A stretch of 29,176 bases of DNA from Anaerolineae bacterium (GTDB taxonomy: Bacteria > Chloroflexota > Anaerolineae > Aggregatilineales > Phototrophicaceae): the NCBI GenBank assembly GCA_028284565.1, contig JANQRM010000047.1, forward strand, positions 1 through 29,176. The letters are read 5' to 3'. Each line of letters starts with the position of its first letter. Within the stretch, counting starts at the first letter, position 1. The position numbers were made by a program, and so were the translations under genes. Shown piece by piece: positions 8,063 to 16,675 of the stretch. The notes below the pieces were generated by a model. That model was not told the origin of the DNA, ran no database searches, and worked only from the letters and a program-made list of their open reading frames with translations.

Positions 8063-9616
8063 TTAACCTCGTCCTCGTTGATAACCATCAGTATCCGATA
8101 TTTCATCCACAAAGCTATCCGTCAATTCACCATCCGTATTGAGACGCACCCGCCCATCAACCACCACATCATCCATATCAAGGACATCAACCGGTTCGTT
8201 CTTTCGTCGAAATCTCTGCTGACGCGCGTAACTACGTTCAAGTTCACGATCTAACTCACGTTGTATCTGCTCTTCTCGGCGTTGTGCCCCTGCCCCATGT
8301 TGCTGATAATATTCGACGATATTAGAAACCGCACCAATACCCCAAAAGAACGTGACGAAGATGGGCCATGGGAAGGAGAAAGCACCATCCTCTATCCCAG
8401 AATTTAGCCAGATAATCCACAACACGATATTGACAACAGAATATATCACCAGATGTGTAATGAGTTCGCCCCGCTTTTTCATCCGTTGTTCGATACGCCT
8501 ACGGATGCGTTGCTCCTCTGTCATCAAATTGGGTTTAGACTTGGATTTCTCCTCGATTTTCTCCGCAAGTTGTTCGATATAATCTGCACCCTGTCGTATC
8601 TTCGACTCGACCTTCTTACCGAATTCGGAGAAGTCGAAGTTGCCCATATCCCATGAACCCTCGACCTTCACCAAGCGACCTTGCTCGTCTCGCTTGACGG
8701 ATATGTTGGGATTTTGCGACGGTTCTTCACGACGAGGTTGAGGAGTTAATGCAACGATACTGCGGTCTTCTGGGAGTTCTGTCACACCGGATGCATCCAT
8801 CGCGGCAATAAAGGCGTACATCATTTCAACAGCTGTGGCATAACGTTGGGTGGGGTCTTTTGCTAAGCCCTTCGCCAAAACTGCATCAATCTCTGGCGTC
8901 AATTCGGTATTAACCGAACTCGGTGGGTTTGGCTGGGTGTAGATATGTTCATGAACAATCGCATACGGTGTATCCGCTGTAAATGGGACATGCCCCACTA
9001 ACAATTCATACAACAAAATTGCAAAGGCATAAATATCAGTCGCAGGCGTTAGATTCTTGTCGCCCTGTGCTTGTTCAGGCGAGATATAAAACGGTGTTCC
9101 CAACATCACATCATGACTAATCGTAGAAGACCCCAATTGAGCAATGCGCGCCAATCCAAAGTCTGTTAGATACGGTGTATCACGTGAATCAATCATGATA
9201 TTGGATGGCTTCACATCCCGATGCAAGACATCATTTTCATGGGCATAGGTCAGAGCTTCAGCAACAGTCATCATAATCGACTGGACTTCGGCAAGAGACA
9301 AGCTCCGCTTCATCAAACGACGCTTGAGCGTTTGCCCCTGCACATATTTCATCACTAAATAGGGACGACCACCATCGTCATCATAATCATAAATCGGGAT
9401 GATATTGGGATGTTCCAAGCTGGCGACAATCCGCGCCTCACGCTGAAAGCGCGCCAAAAAGGTTTCATCTTGCGTGAACGTTTCGTGCATCACTTTCACA
9501 GCCACGTCACGATCTAATTTGGCATGATAGGCTTGGTAGACGGTTGCCATCCCCCCCTGCCCGATTTGTCGGATAATTTCATACGGACCGAGGGATTCCC
9601 CCGCTTCTAACGGCAT
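8063..9616 (-). CDS. Ser/Thr protein kinase with C-terminal 2TM membrane domain
   Basis: The 517-residue Hanks-type kinase has its glycine loop at 19-26 (GQGGMATVY region), ATP-binding Lys41, a helix-C Glu near 60, catalytic HRDVKPSN at 132-139 and DFG at 152-154. It also has LGTPFYISPEQ in the activation segment, so it looks active. After the kinase domain (about 1-275) a charged linker leads to a basic stretch and two membrane helices (about ITHLVIYSVVNIVLWIIWL and WPIFVTFFWGIGAVSNIVEYY). These resemble the 2TM domain, and a charged C-terminal tail follows. The kinase would therefore face the cytoplasm at the membrane, without PASTA or other sensor repeats. The start is supported by TGGAG about seven bases upstream. 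No phosphatase or obvious substrate is adjacent, so the signal is unknown. Confidence 0.95.
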   Translation of the reverse strand: MPLEAGESLGPYEIIRQIGQGGMATVYQAYHAKLDRDVAVKVMHETFTQDETFLARFQREARIVASLEHPNIIPIYDYDDDGGRPYLVMKYVQGQTLKRRLMKRSLSLAEVQSIMMTVAEALTYAHENDVLHRDVKPSNIMIDSRDTPYLTDFGLARIAQLGSSTISHDVMLGTPFYISPEQAQGDKNLTPATDIYAFAILLYELLVGHVPFTADTPYAIVHEHIYTQPNPPSSVNTELTPEIDAVLAKGLAKDPTQRYATAVEMMYAFIAAMDASGVTELPEDRSIVALTPQPRREEPSQNPNISVKRDEQGRLVKVEGSWDMGNFDFSEFGKKVESKIRQGADYIEQLAEKIEEKSKSKPNLMTEEQRIRRRIEQRMKKRGELITHLVIYSVVNIVLWIIWLNSGIEDGAFSFPWPIFVTFFWGIGAVSNIVEYYQQHGAGAQRREEQIQRELDRELERSYARQQRFRRKNEPVDVLDMDDVVVDGRVRLNTDGELTDSFVDEISDTDGYQRGRG

Positions 9617-9795
9617 TGGTTACTCCATTGTCCATTGACGACCACACTCCCTATTGTACGCGCGCCTCATGGACTCCTTCAAGTTGTGGATGAATCAGCA
9701 GTGGGAATCTTCAGTACTTCCCCATTGTCATATACGGCATGTTCTACTGATTTGTTGCAATTATACAGGGTCGCTAACAGAAACAATAAAAATTG

Positions 9796-9806
9796 GTTAC
9801 AATCAA
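9796..9806 (+). promoter_or_regulatory. possible -10 region of the phnCE operon (GTTACAATCAA)
   Basis: TACAAT at 9798-9803 lies 44 bp before the phnC start, within an 11-base string identical to the one ahead of the MOSC gene. No convincing -35 box is seen. The surrounding 9617-9847 gap is AT-rich and otherwise empty. Confidence 0.4.
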
Positions 9807-9847
9807 GCAAAGTAAACTACATTGTTTATATAACAACGAGGGATTGA

Positions 9848-10609
9848 ATGTCGCTAATTATTGAAGATTTAACGATGGTTTTTGACAATGGCTTCAAAGC
9901 CTTAGATAAAGTCAGTTTTGAAATACCAGAAGGTCAATTTGTCGCCATCATCGGCTTGAGTGGGTCGGGAAAATCGACCCTCCTTCGCTGTATCAACCGT
10001 CTGCTTGAACCCACGGCAGGACGTATTGTCTGGAATGGTCTCGATATAACTGCTCTCAGTAGTGAGGAAATCAATCAAGTCCGTCGGCGTATGGGGATGA
10101 TTTTCCAGCAATTTAACTTGGTCAAACGTTCCAAAGTGCTGACCAATGTCTTATCAGGACGCTTGGGTTATACCAATCCACTGTACAGCTTTTTCAATTA
10201 TTTTCCGAAAGAAGATAGAGAGCGAGCCATAGCCAATTTAGAACGAGTCGGTATCGGTAACCAAGCCTATAAACGGGCCAGCGCACTAAGTGGTGGACAA
10301 CAACAACGGGTCGCCATCGCTCGCGCCTTAATGCAGAATCCTGAACTGATGCTTGCAGATGAACCCGTTGCCAGCCTCGATCCAGCAACCTCGCATTCAG
10401 TAATGAAATACATTAAGGATTTAAATACAGAAGACGGTTTGACCATTTTGTGTAGCCTACACTTCCTGAGTCTCGCACGCACCTATTCAGACCGCGTGAT
10501 AGCATTGAAAGATGGCAAACTCGAATTCGATGGTTCACCCGCCGAAATTGATAACGTCCGCTTCAAAGAAATCTATGGCGAAGATGCCGTCGAAGTTCAG
10601 ATTAATTAG
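9848..10609 (+). CDS. phnC: phosphonate-type ABC transporter ATP-binding protein PhnC
   Basis: The 253-residue ABC ATPase has Walker A GLSGSGKST (36-44), the Q-loop MIFQQFNL, signature LSGGQQQR (148-155), Walker B LMLADEP and the switch His in SLHFL. The stretch LVKRSKVLTNVLSGRLG after the Q-loop is typical of PhnC proteins, which power import of phosphonates, phosphite or related organophosphorus compounds. GAGGGA lies just upstream of the ATG. The permease gene follows after 9 bp with its own AGGAG, so they form an operon. No phosphonate-binding protein (PhnD) or C-P lyase gene is in the window; the binding protein would have to be encoded elsewhere. Confidence 0.95.
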   Translation: MSLIIEDLTMVFDNGFKALDKVSFEIPEGQFVAIIGLSGSGKSTLLRCINRLLEPTAGRIVWNGLDITALSSEEINQVRRRMGMIFQQFNLVKRSKVLTNVLSGRLGYTNPLYSFFNYFPKEDRERAIANLERVGIGNQAYKRASALSGGQQQRVAIARALMQNPELMLADEPVASLDPATSHSVMKYIKDLNTEDGLTILCSLHFLSLARTYSDRVIALKDGKLEFDGSPAEIDNVRFKEIYGEDAVEVQIN

Positions 10610-10618
10610 GAGTACCCT

Positions 10619-12904
10619 ATGACAACCAATCAACCCAAACCCCAAAGTTCAAAATCTACCCTCCGACGCTTACTCGTTATTCTTGGTATCGTCATTGGTT
10701 TTGTGATTTATGCTTATGGCTGGCGCGTGACAGATATTGATCTCGCCAAACCCCAAGAAGCCCAACGTCAAGAGAATCTCCAAAATGTCTTGGGAGATTT
10801 GCTCTCACCCAACATCCTTGACCAAGACACAGAGGCAGTGTTCCTCCGCACAAGTTTCTTGATGGGTTGCGATGAAGACGTCAAAGTCGATGTGATGTCG
10901 CAAGACAACGCCTTTATTGAAGTCACCCCCACCTGTGGCGATACAGGCGACATCATCACCATCCGCGTCGTTGGCTTTGAACCCTCTGTACCGGGACGCA
11001 TTGGTTGGGTTCCACCAGAGGGGCAAGCGCGCCCCCGTCCCATCCTTGAATCAGGACGTGAAGACTTTTTGATTGACTCCACGGGTGGCTTTACTGGCAC
11101 AGTTGAAGTCCCGCGCATTCGGGATAGCGAAGGACAAATCCACGAAATCGTCATTCGTGCCGATATTCCCACAGGTCCGATTGTCGCCAGCGACACCGCT
11201 CAACAGGTCTTTATCCGCATGGTACAGACCATCTTCATGGCACTCTTAGCAACCTCCATTGCAATTCCCATTGCGGCATTCATCAGTTTCTTCGCCGCCC
11301 GAAATTTGATGCGTCCAGTCGAGATGTCTGTAGGGAGTTTGCTAGTTGCCTTCATCGCCTTTGCATTAGGCATTACAGTCGGCGCACAATTACTCACACC
11401 CATCGGCACATTCACGACTGCCATTGCTTCTAATCAACCTGCTGAAGCCGTCAATTTCCTCTTTGGAGAAGGGAATGCTGGAGGAATCGTGCTGGCGATT
11501 ATTGCTCCGATTGTGTTAATTGCCCTACTCATCGTTGCCATTCGTGTCCTCGCCTCCATGCGAAAAGAAGAAAAAATCAAATCCAAAGTAGATGTGCGCG
11601 TCCAGCAAGAAACACCCAAAGACAAGCTCTTCCGTGTGATGAATGTGATTCTGGTAGCGGTCATCGTCATCTTAATTGTGGCAACACTTGGCGGCTGGGC
11701 AATCACCGTCAGTGAACCTCTCGTCGATATTGGCGAAAGTATCCGTCCGCAATTCTTAGTCGAACTCGAAATAGGCACAGAAGAAATCCATCCCCTCAAT
11801 CCACTCGAATGGACACAGAATGCGATTGCAGATGGAATAGTCGCCATTGGCACACTGCTGAATATCATCGGGACACTCACTGCGCTCATGATGCCCATCA
11901 TTGCTGGCGTAACAGCTGGCTTTAGCTTCGCGTCGATTGCTACTACGCTCTTTGCCTCACCCATACGTGAGATGAGAGGCACACCCAACTATGTCTTAGG
12001 TGCGATACTCGGTGCAATTGGTGGGGCATTACTCATGGCATTTATGGCAACACTTGGTATGTCCGCCGCCTTATTCGCTTTACTTCCGCCCTTCGTAGCG
12101 GCAGTCATCGGTTCACAAATCTTGTTGATGATTTATGAACGCCTCCAACCCAATACCAATCCCTACGACGTGCAATCTAGACGTCGTGTCATTCGTACCA
12201 TCATCACGATTGTAGGATTAGTGGGCGTTTTCTATCTTGTAGCGAGTTTCTTGAACATCCAACGTGCACTTGTGAATGACATCCTCCCATCACCAGATAA
12301 TCGGGTTGAATTCTTGGGACTTTTCTCTACTCCTGAATATATCTTCCAAAATATGGTCATAGGCGCGATACTCGGCGGCATTGGTGGGGCATTAGCTGGT
12401 GTAACTGCCAGCTTCCCACTGGGGACAACCCTCTACAATGTCTCCCGTGCCTTGCTGAATACCATTCGCTCTATCGAACCGCTCATTATGGGTTTGGTCT
12501 TCGTCATCTGGGTGGGGATTGGTCCCTTTGCTGGTGTCCTTGCATTGACACTCCACTCCATCGCTGCACTCGGCAAGCTCTACTCTGAACAGATTGAGAA
12601 TATCGATCCGGGTCCCATCGAAGCCATTCAATCCACAGGAGCGGGTTGGTTCCAGACCGTCATCTACGCCGTTGTCCCACAGATTGTACCTCCCTATATT
12701 GCCTTCACGATGTACCGCTGGGATATTAACGTGCGGATGTCCACCATTATCGGTTTCGTCGGCGGCGGTGGCATTGGCTTGCTTCTACAACAACAAATCA
12801 ACCTCTTGCAATACAAAGAGGCTGGCGTTGCCGTACTCGCGATTGCGGTTGTCGTCTCCATCTTGGATTACATCAGCGCATCCATCCGGGAACGACTCGT
12901 CTAA
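10619..12904 (+). CDS. phnE: giant PhnE-like ABC transporter permease with a large internal insertion
   Basis: The protein has 761 residues against about 260-300 for ordinary PhnE. After a membrane anchor (17-34) comes an extracytoplasmic beta-rich region (about 40-195). The first PhnE block then appears at 198-230 (TIFMALLATSIAIPIAAF...AARN). In normal PhnE the block RTI..EL/M..F..VGLGPFAGVLAL follows closely. Here it comes only at about 612-643, and is then complete through the EAA-like loop (LGKLYSEQIENIDPGPIEAI), VVPQIVPPYIAF and the GGGGIG ending. The roughly 370 residues between contain several extra membrane segments and a soluble loop near 367-400. The conserved ends suggest a working permease for PhnC. 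The added parts may replace or recruit the missing binding protein, which is inference. Confidence 0.9.
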   Translation: MTTNQPKPQSSKSTLRRLLVILGIVIGFVIYAYGWRVTDIDLAKPQEAQRQENLQNVLGDLLSPNILDQDTEAVFLRTSFLMGCDEDVKVDVMSQDNAFIEVTPTCGDTGDIITIRVVGFEPSVPGRIGWVPPEGQARPRPILESGREDFLIDSTGGFTGTVEVPRIRDSEGQIHEIVIRADIPTGPIVASDTAQQVFIRMVQTIFMALLATSIAIPIAAFISFFAARNLMRPVEMSVGSLLVAFIAFALGITVGAQLLTPIGTFTTAIASNQPAEAVNFLFGEGNAGGIVLAIIAPIVLIALLIVAIRVLASMRKEEKIKSKVDVRVQQETPKDKLFRVMNVILVAVIVILIVATLGGWAITVSEPLVDIGESIRPQFLVELEIGTEEIHPLNPLEWTQNAIADGIVAIGTLLNIIGTLTALMMPIIAGVTAGFSFASIATTLFASPIREMRGTPNYVLGAILGAIGGALLMAFMATLGMSAALFALLPPFVAAVIGSQILLMIYERLQPNTNPYDVQSRRRVIRTIITIVGLVGVFYLVASFLNIQRALVNDILPSPDNRVEFLGLFSTPEYIFQNMVIGAILGGIGGALAGVTASFPLGTTLYNVSRALLNTIRSIEPLIMGLVFVIWVGIGPFAGVLALTLHSIAALGKLYSEQIENIDPGPIEAIQSTGAGWFQTVIYAVVPQIVPPYIAFTMYRWDINVRMSTIIGFVGGGGIGLLLQQQINLLQYKEAGVAVLAIAVVVSILDYISASIRERLV

Positions 12905-12923
12905 CGTTCATCTTAACAATCTT

Positions 12924-12951
12924 GTAATGGCGTACAGCTGTACGCCCTTAC
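12924..12951. repeat. 28-bp near-perfect palindrome after phnE (dispersed repeat, copy 1)
   Basis: The core GGCGTACAGCTGTACGCC (12929-12946) is a perfect 18-bp palindrome. Extending to GTAAT...CTTAC gives 14-bp arms with one mismatch. It begins 19 bp after the phnE stop. A related palindrome follows the RidA-like gene at 18471-18498. As RNA it would form a strong hairpin, but there is no following T-run, so a REP-like repeat or mRNA 3'-end stabiliser is as likely as a terminator. Confidence 0.7.
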
Positions 12952-12995
12952 ACGCCCCTCCATGTAATGCCTCAATAAAATTTGAAATCTGCTAT

Positions 12996-13023
12996 CTGAA
13001 ATCTGTCCCCTCATCGCTATAAT
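12996..13023 (+). promoter_or_regulatory. possible sigma-70-type promoter of the acyltransferase gene
   Basis: CTGAAA (12996-13001) and a perfect TATAAT (13018-13023) are separated by 16 bp, placing transcription start near 13030, about 26 bp before the ATG. The -35 box overlaps a short direct repeat, TGAAATCTG, repeated with a 14-bp period. Confidence 0.45.
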
Positions 13024-13055
13024 GCTCGTGTTTGTCTGTATACATGGACTAGTGG

Positions 13056-14312
13056 ATGAAGAAGCGCGTTTATTTTCCGGGACTGGATGCCCTACGTTTT
13101 TGGGCGGCGATTGTCGTGGTTATTGGACACATCGACCAATTCAAATCCTTCTTTCGAGTCGATGACAAGTACCATCATGGCATTTTCCAAATCTCGCTAC
13201 CCTTTCTGGATGAACCGCTTGGCGGGCTGAGTGCATGGGATGCGGTGACACTCTTCTTTGTCCTCAGTGGCTTCCTCATTACCTATTTGCTACTCGCTGA
13301 ACTCGGCGAAACCAACACGATTAACGTCCGCAAATTTTACATTCGGCGTATCTTACGGATATGGCCCCTCTATTACTTAATAATCGGTATCGGCTTTTTT
13401 GTTGTACCGGGCATTGTGCGCCTCACAGGATACGACGGCTATTACATCCCAATGGGAGATGACTTTTTCCTCAAGTTATTTTTGTTTGTCTTTTTCCTGC
13501 CCAATGTGACAATTACACCAATGATTACACTGTCACCTGTCGCGCTGACGCATCTCTGGTCAATTGGCGTGGAGGAACAATTCTATCTACTATGGCCCCG
13601 ACTCTTACGCGCCTTCCGTCGTTATGTTCTGCCCTGCTTGTTGGGCATCATTGTCATCAAGCTCTTATTCAATGCCTATGCAGGCTACTATTGGGCAACG
13701 AATCCTCCAATCAACGGTTATGAAGGCTGGGATTTTGTCGTATTGTTCTTGATTGGCTTCCGTATCGAGAGCATGGCAATAGGTGGAGTCGGGGCGTATC
13801 TCATCTACCACAACAAAGAGCGCATTCTCTCTATCATCTTCCATCCAGTTGTAGAAAAGCTGATCTTCTTTGGGATCGTGGCACATCTATTTGTTTTGCG
13901 TGTCTTCCACCCTTGGGGAGATTATGCCGTTTCTGTGCTGTATATTCTCTTTATTCTGAATTTGTCCTGCAATCCCAAATCGACAGTCAAGCTCGACCAT
14001 CATATCTACCGAGAAATCGGTAAGTTTTCCTATGGCATATATATGTACCACTTGACAACGATTTATTTGACGCTGATGTTCTTTGACATCATCGGATTTA
14101 ATGACAATGGTTTAATCTACAACATTGCCTTATTCTCAGTTGTTATTGCCTCGACAGTTGGTCTTTCGGCACTCACCTATTATATCTATGAATTGCCCTT
14201 CTTACGCTTGAAAAAGCGATTCACCATTATCGAGAGTGGCGCACAAATTGAATCGACGGATGCCCCGCCCTCATACACGCATGTCTTATCCGATTCTCCG
14301 ACTAACCACTAA
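13056..14312 (+). CDS. acyltransferase 3 family membrane protein
   Basis: The 418-residue multi-pass membrane protein opens with FPGLDALRFWAAIVVVIGHID, carrying the family's early Arg and His (H25). It has FFVLSGFLITYLLL (67-80), FYIRRILRIWPLYYL (94-108) and the hallmark HLWSIGVEEQFYLLWP (166-181). About ten hydrophobic helices can be counted. Members transfer acyl groups (often acetyl) from the cytoplasm to exported sugars, such as O-antigen, exopolysaccharide, peptidoglycan or macrolides; the acceptor here is unknown. No polysaccharide genes flank it. The 3' end overlaps the convergent P450 gene by 11 bp. The ribosome binding site is weak (AGTGG), but the ORF has no better upstream start. 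Confidence 0.93.
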   Translation: MKKRVYFPGLDALRFWAAIVVVIGHIDQFKSFFRVDDKYHHGIFQISLPFLDEPLGGLSAWDAVTLFFVLSGFLITYLLLAELGETNTINVRKFYIRRILRIWPLYYLIIGIGFFVVPGIVRLTGYDGYYIPMGDDFFLKLFLFVFFLPNVTITPMITLSPVALTHLWSIGVEEQFYLLWPRLLRAFRRYVLPCLLGIIVIKLLFNAYAGYYWATNPPINGYEGWDFVVLFLIGFRIESMAIGGVGAYLIYHNKERILSIIFHPVVEKLIFFGIVAHLFVLRVFHPWGDYAVSVLYILFILNLSCNPKSTVKLDHHIYREIGKFSYGIYMYHLTTIYLTLMFFDIIGFNDNGLIYNIALFSVVIASTVGLSALTYYIYELPFLRLKKRFTIIESGAQIESTDAPPSYTHVLSDSPTNH

Positions 14313-15516
14313 GTCGAATCGGTAGAGTCTTCATACCGTGTAAAAGTAACGACTCAGACCATTGCAAATCTTCCACGGCTGTATTCAGTTCACTATTGGG
14401 ATACGCTTGCAAGAAGCTATTCATCGCAATCGCCCCTTCTAAGCGAGCTAAAGGCGCACCCAAGCAATAATGAATGCCCATCCCAAAGGCAATATGCGGG
14501 TTCGGGTCACGGGTGATGTCGAGTGTATTCGGGTTCTCAAATTTCGCCGGGTCGCGATTCGCCGCGATGAGTGAGGGCAAGACAATATCCCCTTGTGGGA
14601 TGGTTATGCCTGCAATTTCCACATCTTCCAACGCCCAACGCATCGTCGTGGTTTCTACAGGACCATTAAAGCGCAAGAGTTCCTCAATGGCTGTTTTGAT
14701 ATGTTCAGGATGCTGAACCAGCAAGTCTAGTTGGTCACGATGTTGCATGAGAGCCAACGTCCCATTGCCAATCAAGTTGACCGTCGTTTCATGCCCAGCC
14801 ACCAAGAGCAAGAAGATCATGCTGATCAATTCTTCTCGATTGAGTGTTTCGCCGTCTTCTTCCACAGAGACCAAACCACTAATCAAATCCTCGCGGGGGT
14901 TTTCTTGACGTTCCTCAATCATTTCATGGATATACATCGTGAATTCCAACGCGGCAATTTGTGCCTCTTCCATCAGTCCACTATAGAGTAGGGTTTTCGT
15001 CCAGCGATGAAAGCGCGGCTGGTCATCTAATGGCACACCCAACAATTCCGCAATGACCGTACTTGGTAAGGGCAATGCGAACTCCGCAATCAAATCAATC
15101 GTTTGTTTGCCTTCCATCGCATTTAACAAGTCATTTGTAATCTCTTGGATTCGGGGTTCCAGATTTTGAATCATGCGCGGGGTAAAGGCTTTGTGAACGA
15201 GTGATCGTAAGCGGGTATGATCAGGTGGGTCCATAAACAGCATGTTGCGGTTGGTAATAGCAAAGGCTTCATCTTGGGGTGGCTGTTGTGCCAATTGTTC
15301 GGGTGTCAGATGCTCTTCGATATTTTTGCCAAAACGCGAATCTCGCAAGACCGCCACACAATCATCATAGCGTGTAAAGAACCAGAAGCGTCGCCCGGTC
15401 ATGGGTCCATAATCCGAATAAATCGGGTCATGCTGGCGCATCTGTTCATATACAGGTTGCGGATTTGCGCGGGTCTTCAGTTCCATAATGGGATACTTCG
15501 AGAGTTGTGTCTCCAT
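14302..15516 (-). CDS. cytochrome P450 (soluble bacterial type)
   Basis: The 404-residue protein has the I-helix oxygen-binding motif AGHETT (240-245), the K-helix ExxR at Glu279-Arg282, and the heme loop FGMGIHYCLG with ligand Cys351. It also has the early DPPDHTRLR motif near 96-104. Length, the absence of a membrane anchor and these motifs match soluble class I bacterial P450s (CYP107-like layout). It should hydroxylate a small hydrophobic substrate using electrons from a ferredoxin and reductase. No redox partner or biosynthetic genes are adjacent, so partners must come from elsewhere. The start has AAAGGA eight bases upstream. It diverges from the GNAT gene with an 83-bp shared upstream region. 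Confidence 0.97.
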   Translation of the reverse strand: METQLSKYPIMELKTRANPQPVYEQMRQHDPIYSDYGPMTGRRFWFFTRYDDCVAVLRDSRFGKNIEEHLTPEQLAQQPPQDEAFAITNRNMLFMDPPDHTRLRSLVHKAFTPRMIQNLEPRIQEITNDLLNAMEGKQTIDLIAEFALPLPSTVIAELLGVPLDDQPRFHRWTKTLLYSGLMEEAQIAALEFTMYIHEMIEERQENPREDLISGLVSVEEDGETLNREELISMIFLLLVAGHETTVNLIGNGTLALMQHRDQLDLLVQHPEHIKTAIEELLRFNGPVETTTMRWALEDVEIAGITIPQGDIVLPSLIAANRDPAKFENPNTLDITRDPNPHIAFGMGIHYCLGAPLARLEGAIAMNSFLQAYPNSELNTAVEDLQWSESLLLHGMKTLPIRLSG

Positions 15517-15599
15517 ACAAGATTTCCTTTAGAATCACGTCTATCTACGATAGTATACGGAATATCTTTACATGAGTTGTCTTGTGAAAGGTAAAAAAG

Positions 15600-16130
15600 A
15601 TGCTACAGGGCAATATTATACAGTTAAGAACCGTCCGCACAGATGATATTGAAAAGTTGTATGAGTTTCATCACAACATCGCAAATCGTGGGGATTACTT
15701 TCCTGTAGGGGTGATGTCCGAACCCGCATTCAAACAACATTTTCAGGAAACTGGTTTCTGGCAAAAAGATGAGGGCATGCTTCTAATCGTGAGCAATGAA
15801 GGCAATATTATTGGGCATATCGAATTCTTTCAGACTGTTGCTTATTTAGATGAACTAGAATTGTCGTATCATATCTATACCATATCACATCGCGGACAAG
15901 GCGCAACGACAGAGGCTGTTTCACTCATGACAGGTTATCTTTTTGATCGCCTAAAACACAATCGTATTCGCCTCATGATTCATCCAGCCAATCTCGCTTC
16001 CAAACGTGTTGCGGAGAAGTGTGGCTATCAATTTGAAGGAGTCGCACGCGGTGCTTGGTTTAATAAAGGTCGCAACCAAGATATTGAGGTGTACGCCATC
16101 TTGCGTGAAGACTATTATCAAACAACTTAG
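15600..16130 (+). CDS. GNAT-family N-acetyltransferase (RimJ/RimL-like)
   Basis: The 176-residue protein fits the Acetyltransf_3 pattern. An N-terminal QLRTVRTDDIEKLYEFH segment comes first, then a central GNIIGHIEFFQTV strand. The acetyl-CoA-binding ISHRGQGATTEAVSLM segment (Q/RxxGxG/A type) follows, and the C-terminal block is NLASKRVAEKCGYQFEGVARGAWF. It probably acetylates an N-terminal or small-molecule amine, such as an aminoglycoside-like or amino-sugar substrate; the target cannot be told. GAAAGG lies about nine bases before the ATG. The thioredoxin-like gene starts 18 bp after its stop on the same strand, so co-transcription is likely. Confidence 0.9.
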   Translation: MLQGNIIQLRTVRTDDIEKLYEFHHNIANRGDYFPVGVMSEPAFKQHFQETGFWQKDEGMLLIVSNEGNIIGHIEFFQTVAYLDELELSYHIYTISHRGQGATTEAVSLMTGYLFDRLKHNRIRLMIHPANLASKRVAEKCGYQFEGVARGAWFNKGRNQDIEVYAILREDYYQTT

Positions 16131-16148
16131 GAAAAATCAGACGATTGT

Positions 16149-16625
16149 ATGAATATCCTCAATCAATTTTCATTTGTGATCGCGGTTGCAATTGTCGGTA
16201 TTATCTTTGTCCTATTCTTAACCACCCGCAGAAGTTGGAGTCCTGTCTTACGGGTTGGTTTGATACTTGGCGTGGTTGTTATTGCCATAGGGATTAGTGT
16301 TGCTTTTCGCTATCCTTCTAGTGATTCCATTGATACAGCTGACGATCTAGAAGCTATCATCCACAATGGTCGCCCAACCTTTATCATGCTCTATTCCAAT
16401 TACTGACTGGCTTGTATGCGTGACCTGTCTATCGTGCGTGGACATCTCCCTGACTTTGAAGCTGATGGATTCGATTCGCTTCTGCTGAATATCCATACAT
16501 CCCCAACCAATACCATGTTCAACCGTTTCGATTTTCAATTTTCACCGACCTATCTTCTTTTTGATGCCGATGCTAATGAGCAATTCCGCACTCATAACAT
16601 CGAAGACATCCTCAAACTAGAATGA
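16149..16625 (+). CDS. membrane-anchored thioredoxin-like protein with in-frame TGA at the active site (UxxC; candidate selenoprotein)
   Basis: Reading through one TGA (16404-16406), the frame encodes 158 residues. Two N-terminal membrane helices (about 8-26 and 35-53) come first, followed by a thioredoxin-like domain with FIMLYSNY just before the TGA and LAC just after it. The active site becomes U86-L-A-C89, with Sec (or a lost Cys) at the first position of CxxC. Downstream the frame stays open for 72 codons and holds the cis-Pro strand FSPTYLLFD (Pro133) and a plausible last helix, so the fold is intact. Selenocysteine is known at this position in UxxC thioredoxin-fold proteins. An 8-bp, wobble-rich stem at 16415-16440 starts eight bases after the TGA, but lacks the typical loop G, so SECIS support is weak. 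The alternative is a Cys-to-stop mutation or sequencing error. Confidence 0.6.
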
Positions 16626-16675
16626 AAAAGGACAACACCCTCTCGGATGCCCTTCCAATCATCAAGATTGAGCAA

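Noticed and set aside
9635..9847. 70-codon frame upstream of phnC
   Set aside because: No ribosome binding site, no recognisable composition or domain, and it spans the likely promoter.
11434..11988. 184-codon frame opposite phnE
   Set aside because: The sequence is rich in Ser, Ile and Met as expected for the reverse complement of a membrane protein; no independent support.
12594..13022. 142-codon frame overlapping the phnE end
   Set aside because: It lies mostly inside phnE in another frame, has no conserved features, and runs through the palindromic repeat and the acyltransferase promoter.
16149..16406. 85-residue membrane protein ending at the TGA as a separate gene
   Set aside because: The frame continues with the rest of a thioredoxin fold directly after the TGA, so one gene is the better reading.
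16415..16440. Possible SECIS hairpin after the thioredoxin TGA
   Set aside because: Eight pairs can form, but four are G-U and the loop does not begin with G; it is too weak to report as an RNA element, and is kept only as context for the selenoprotein hypothesis.
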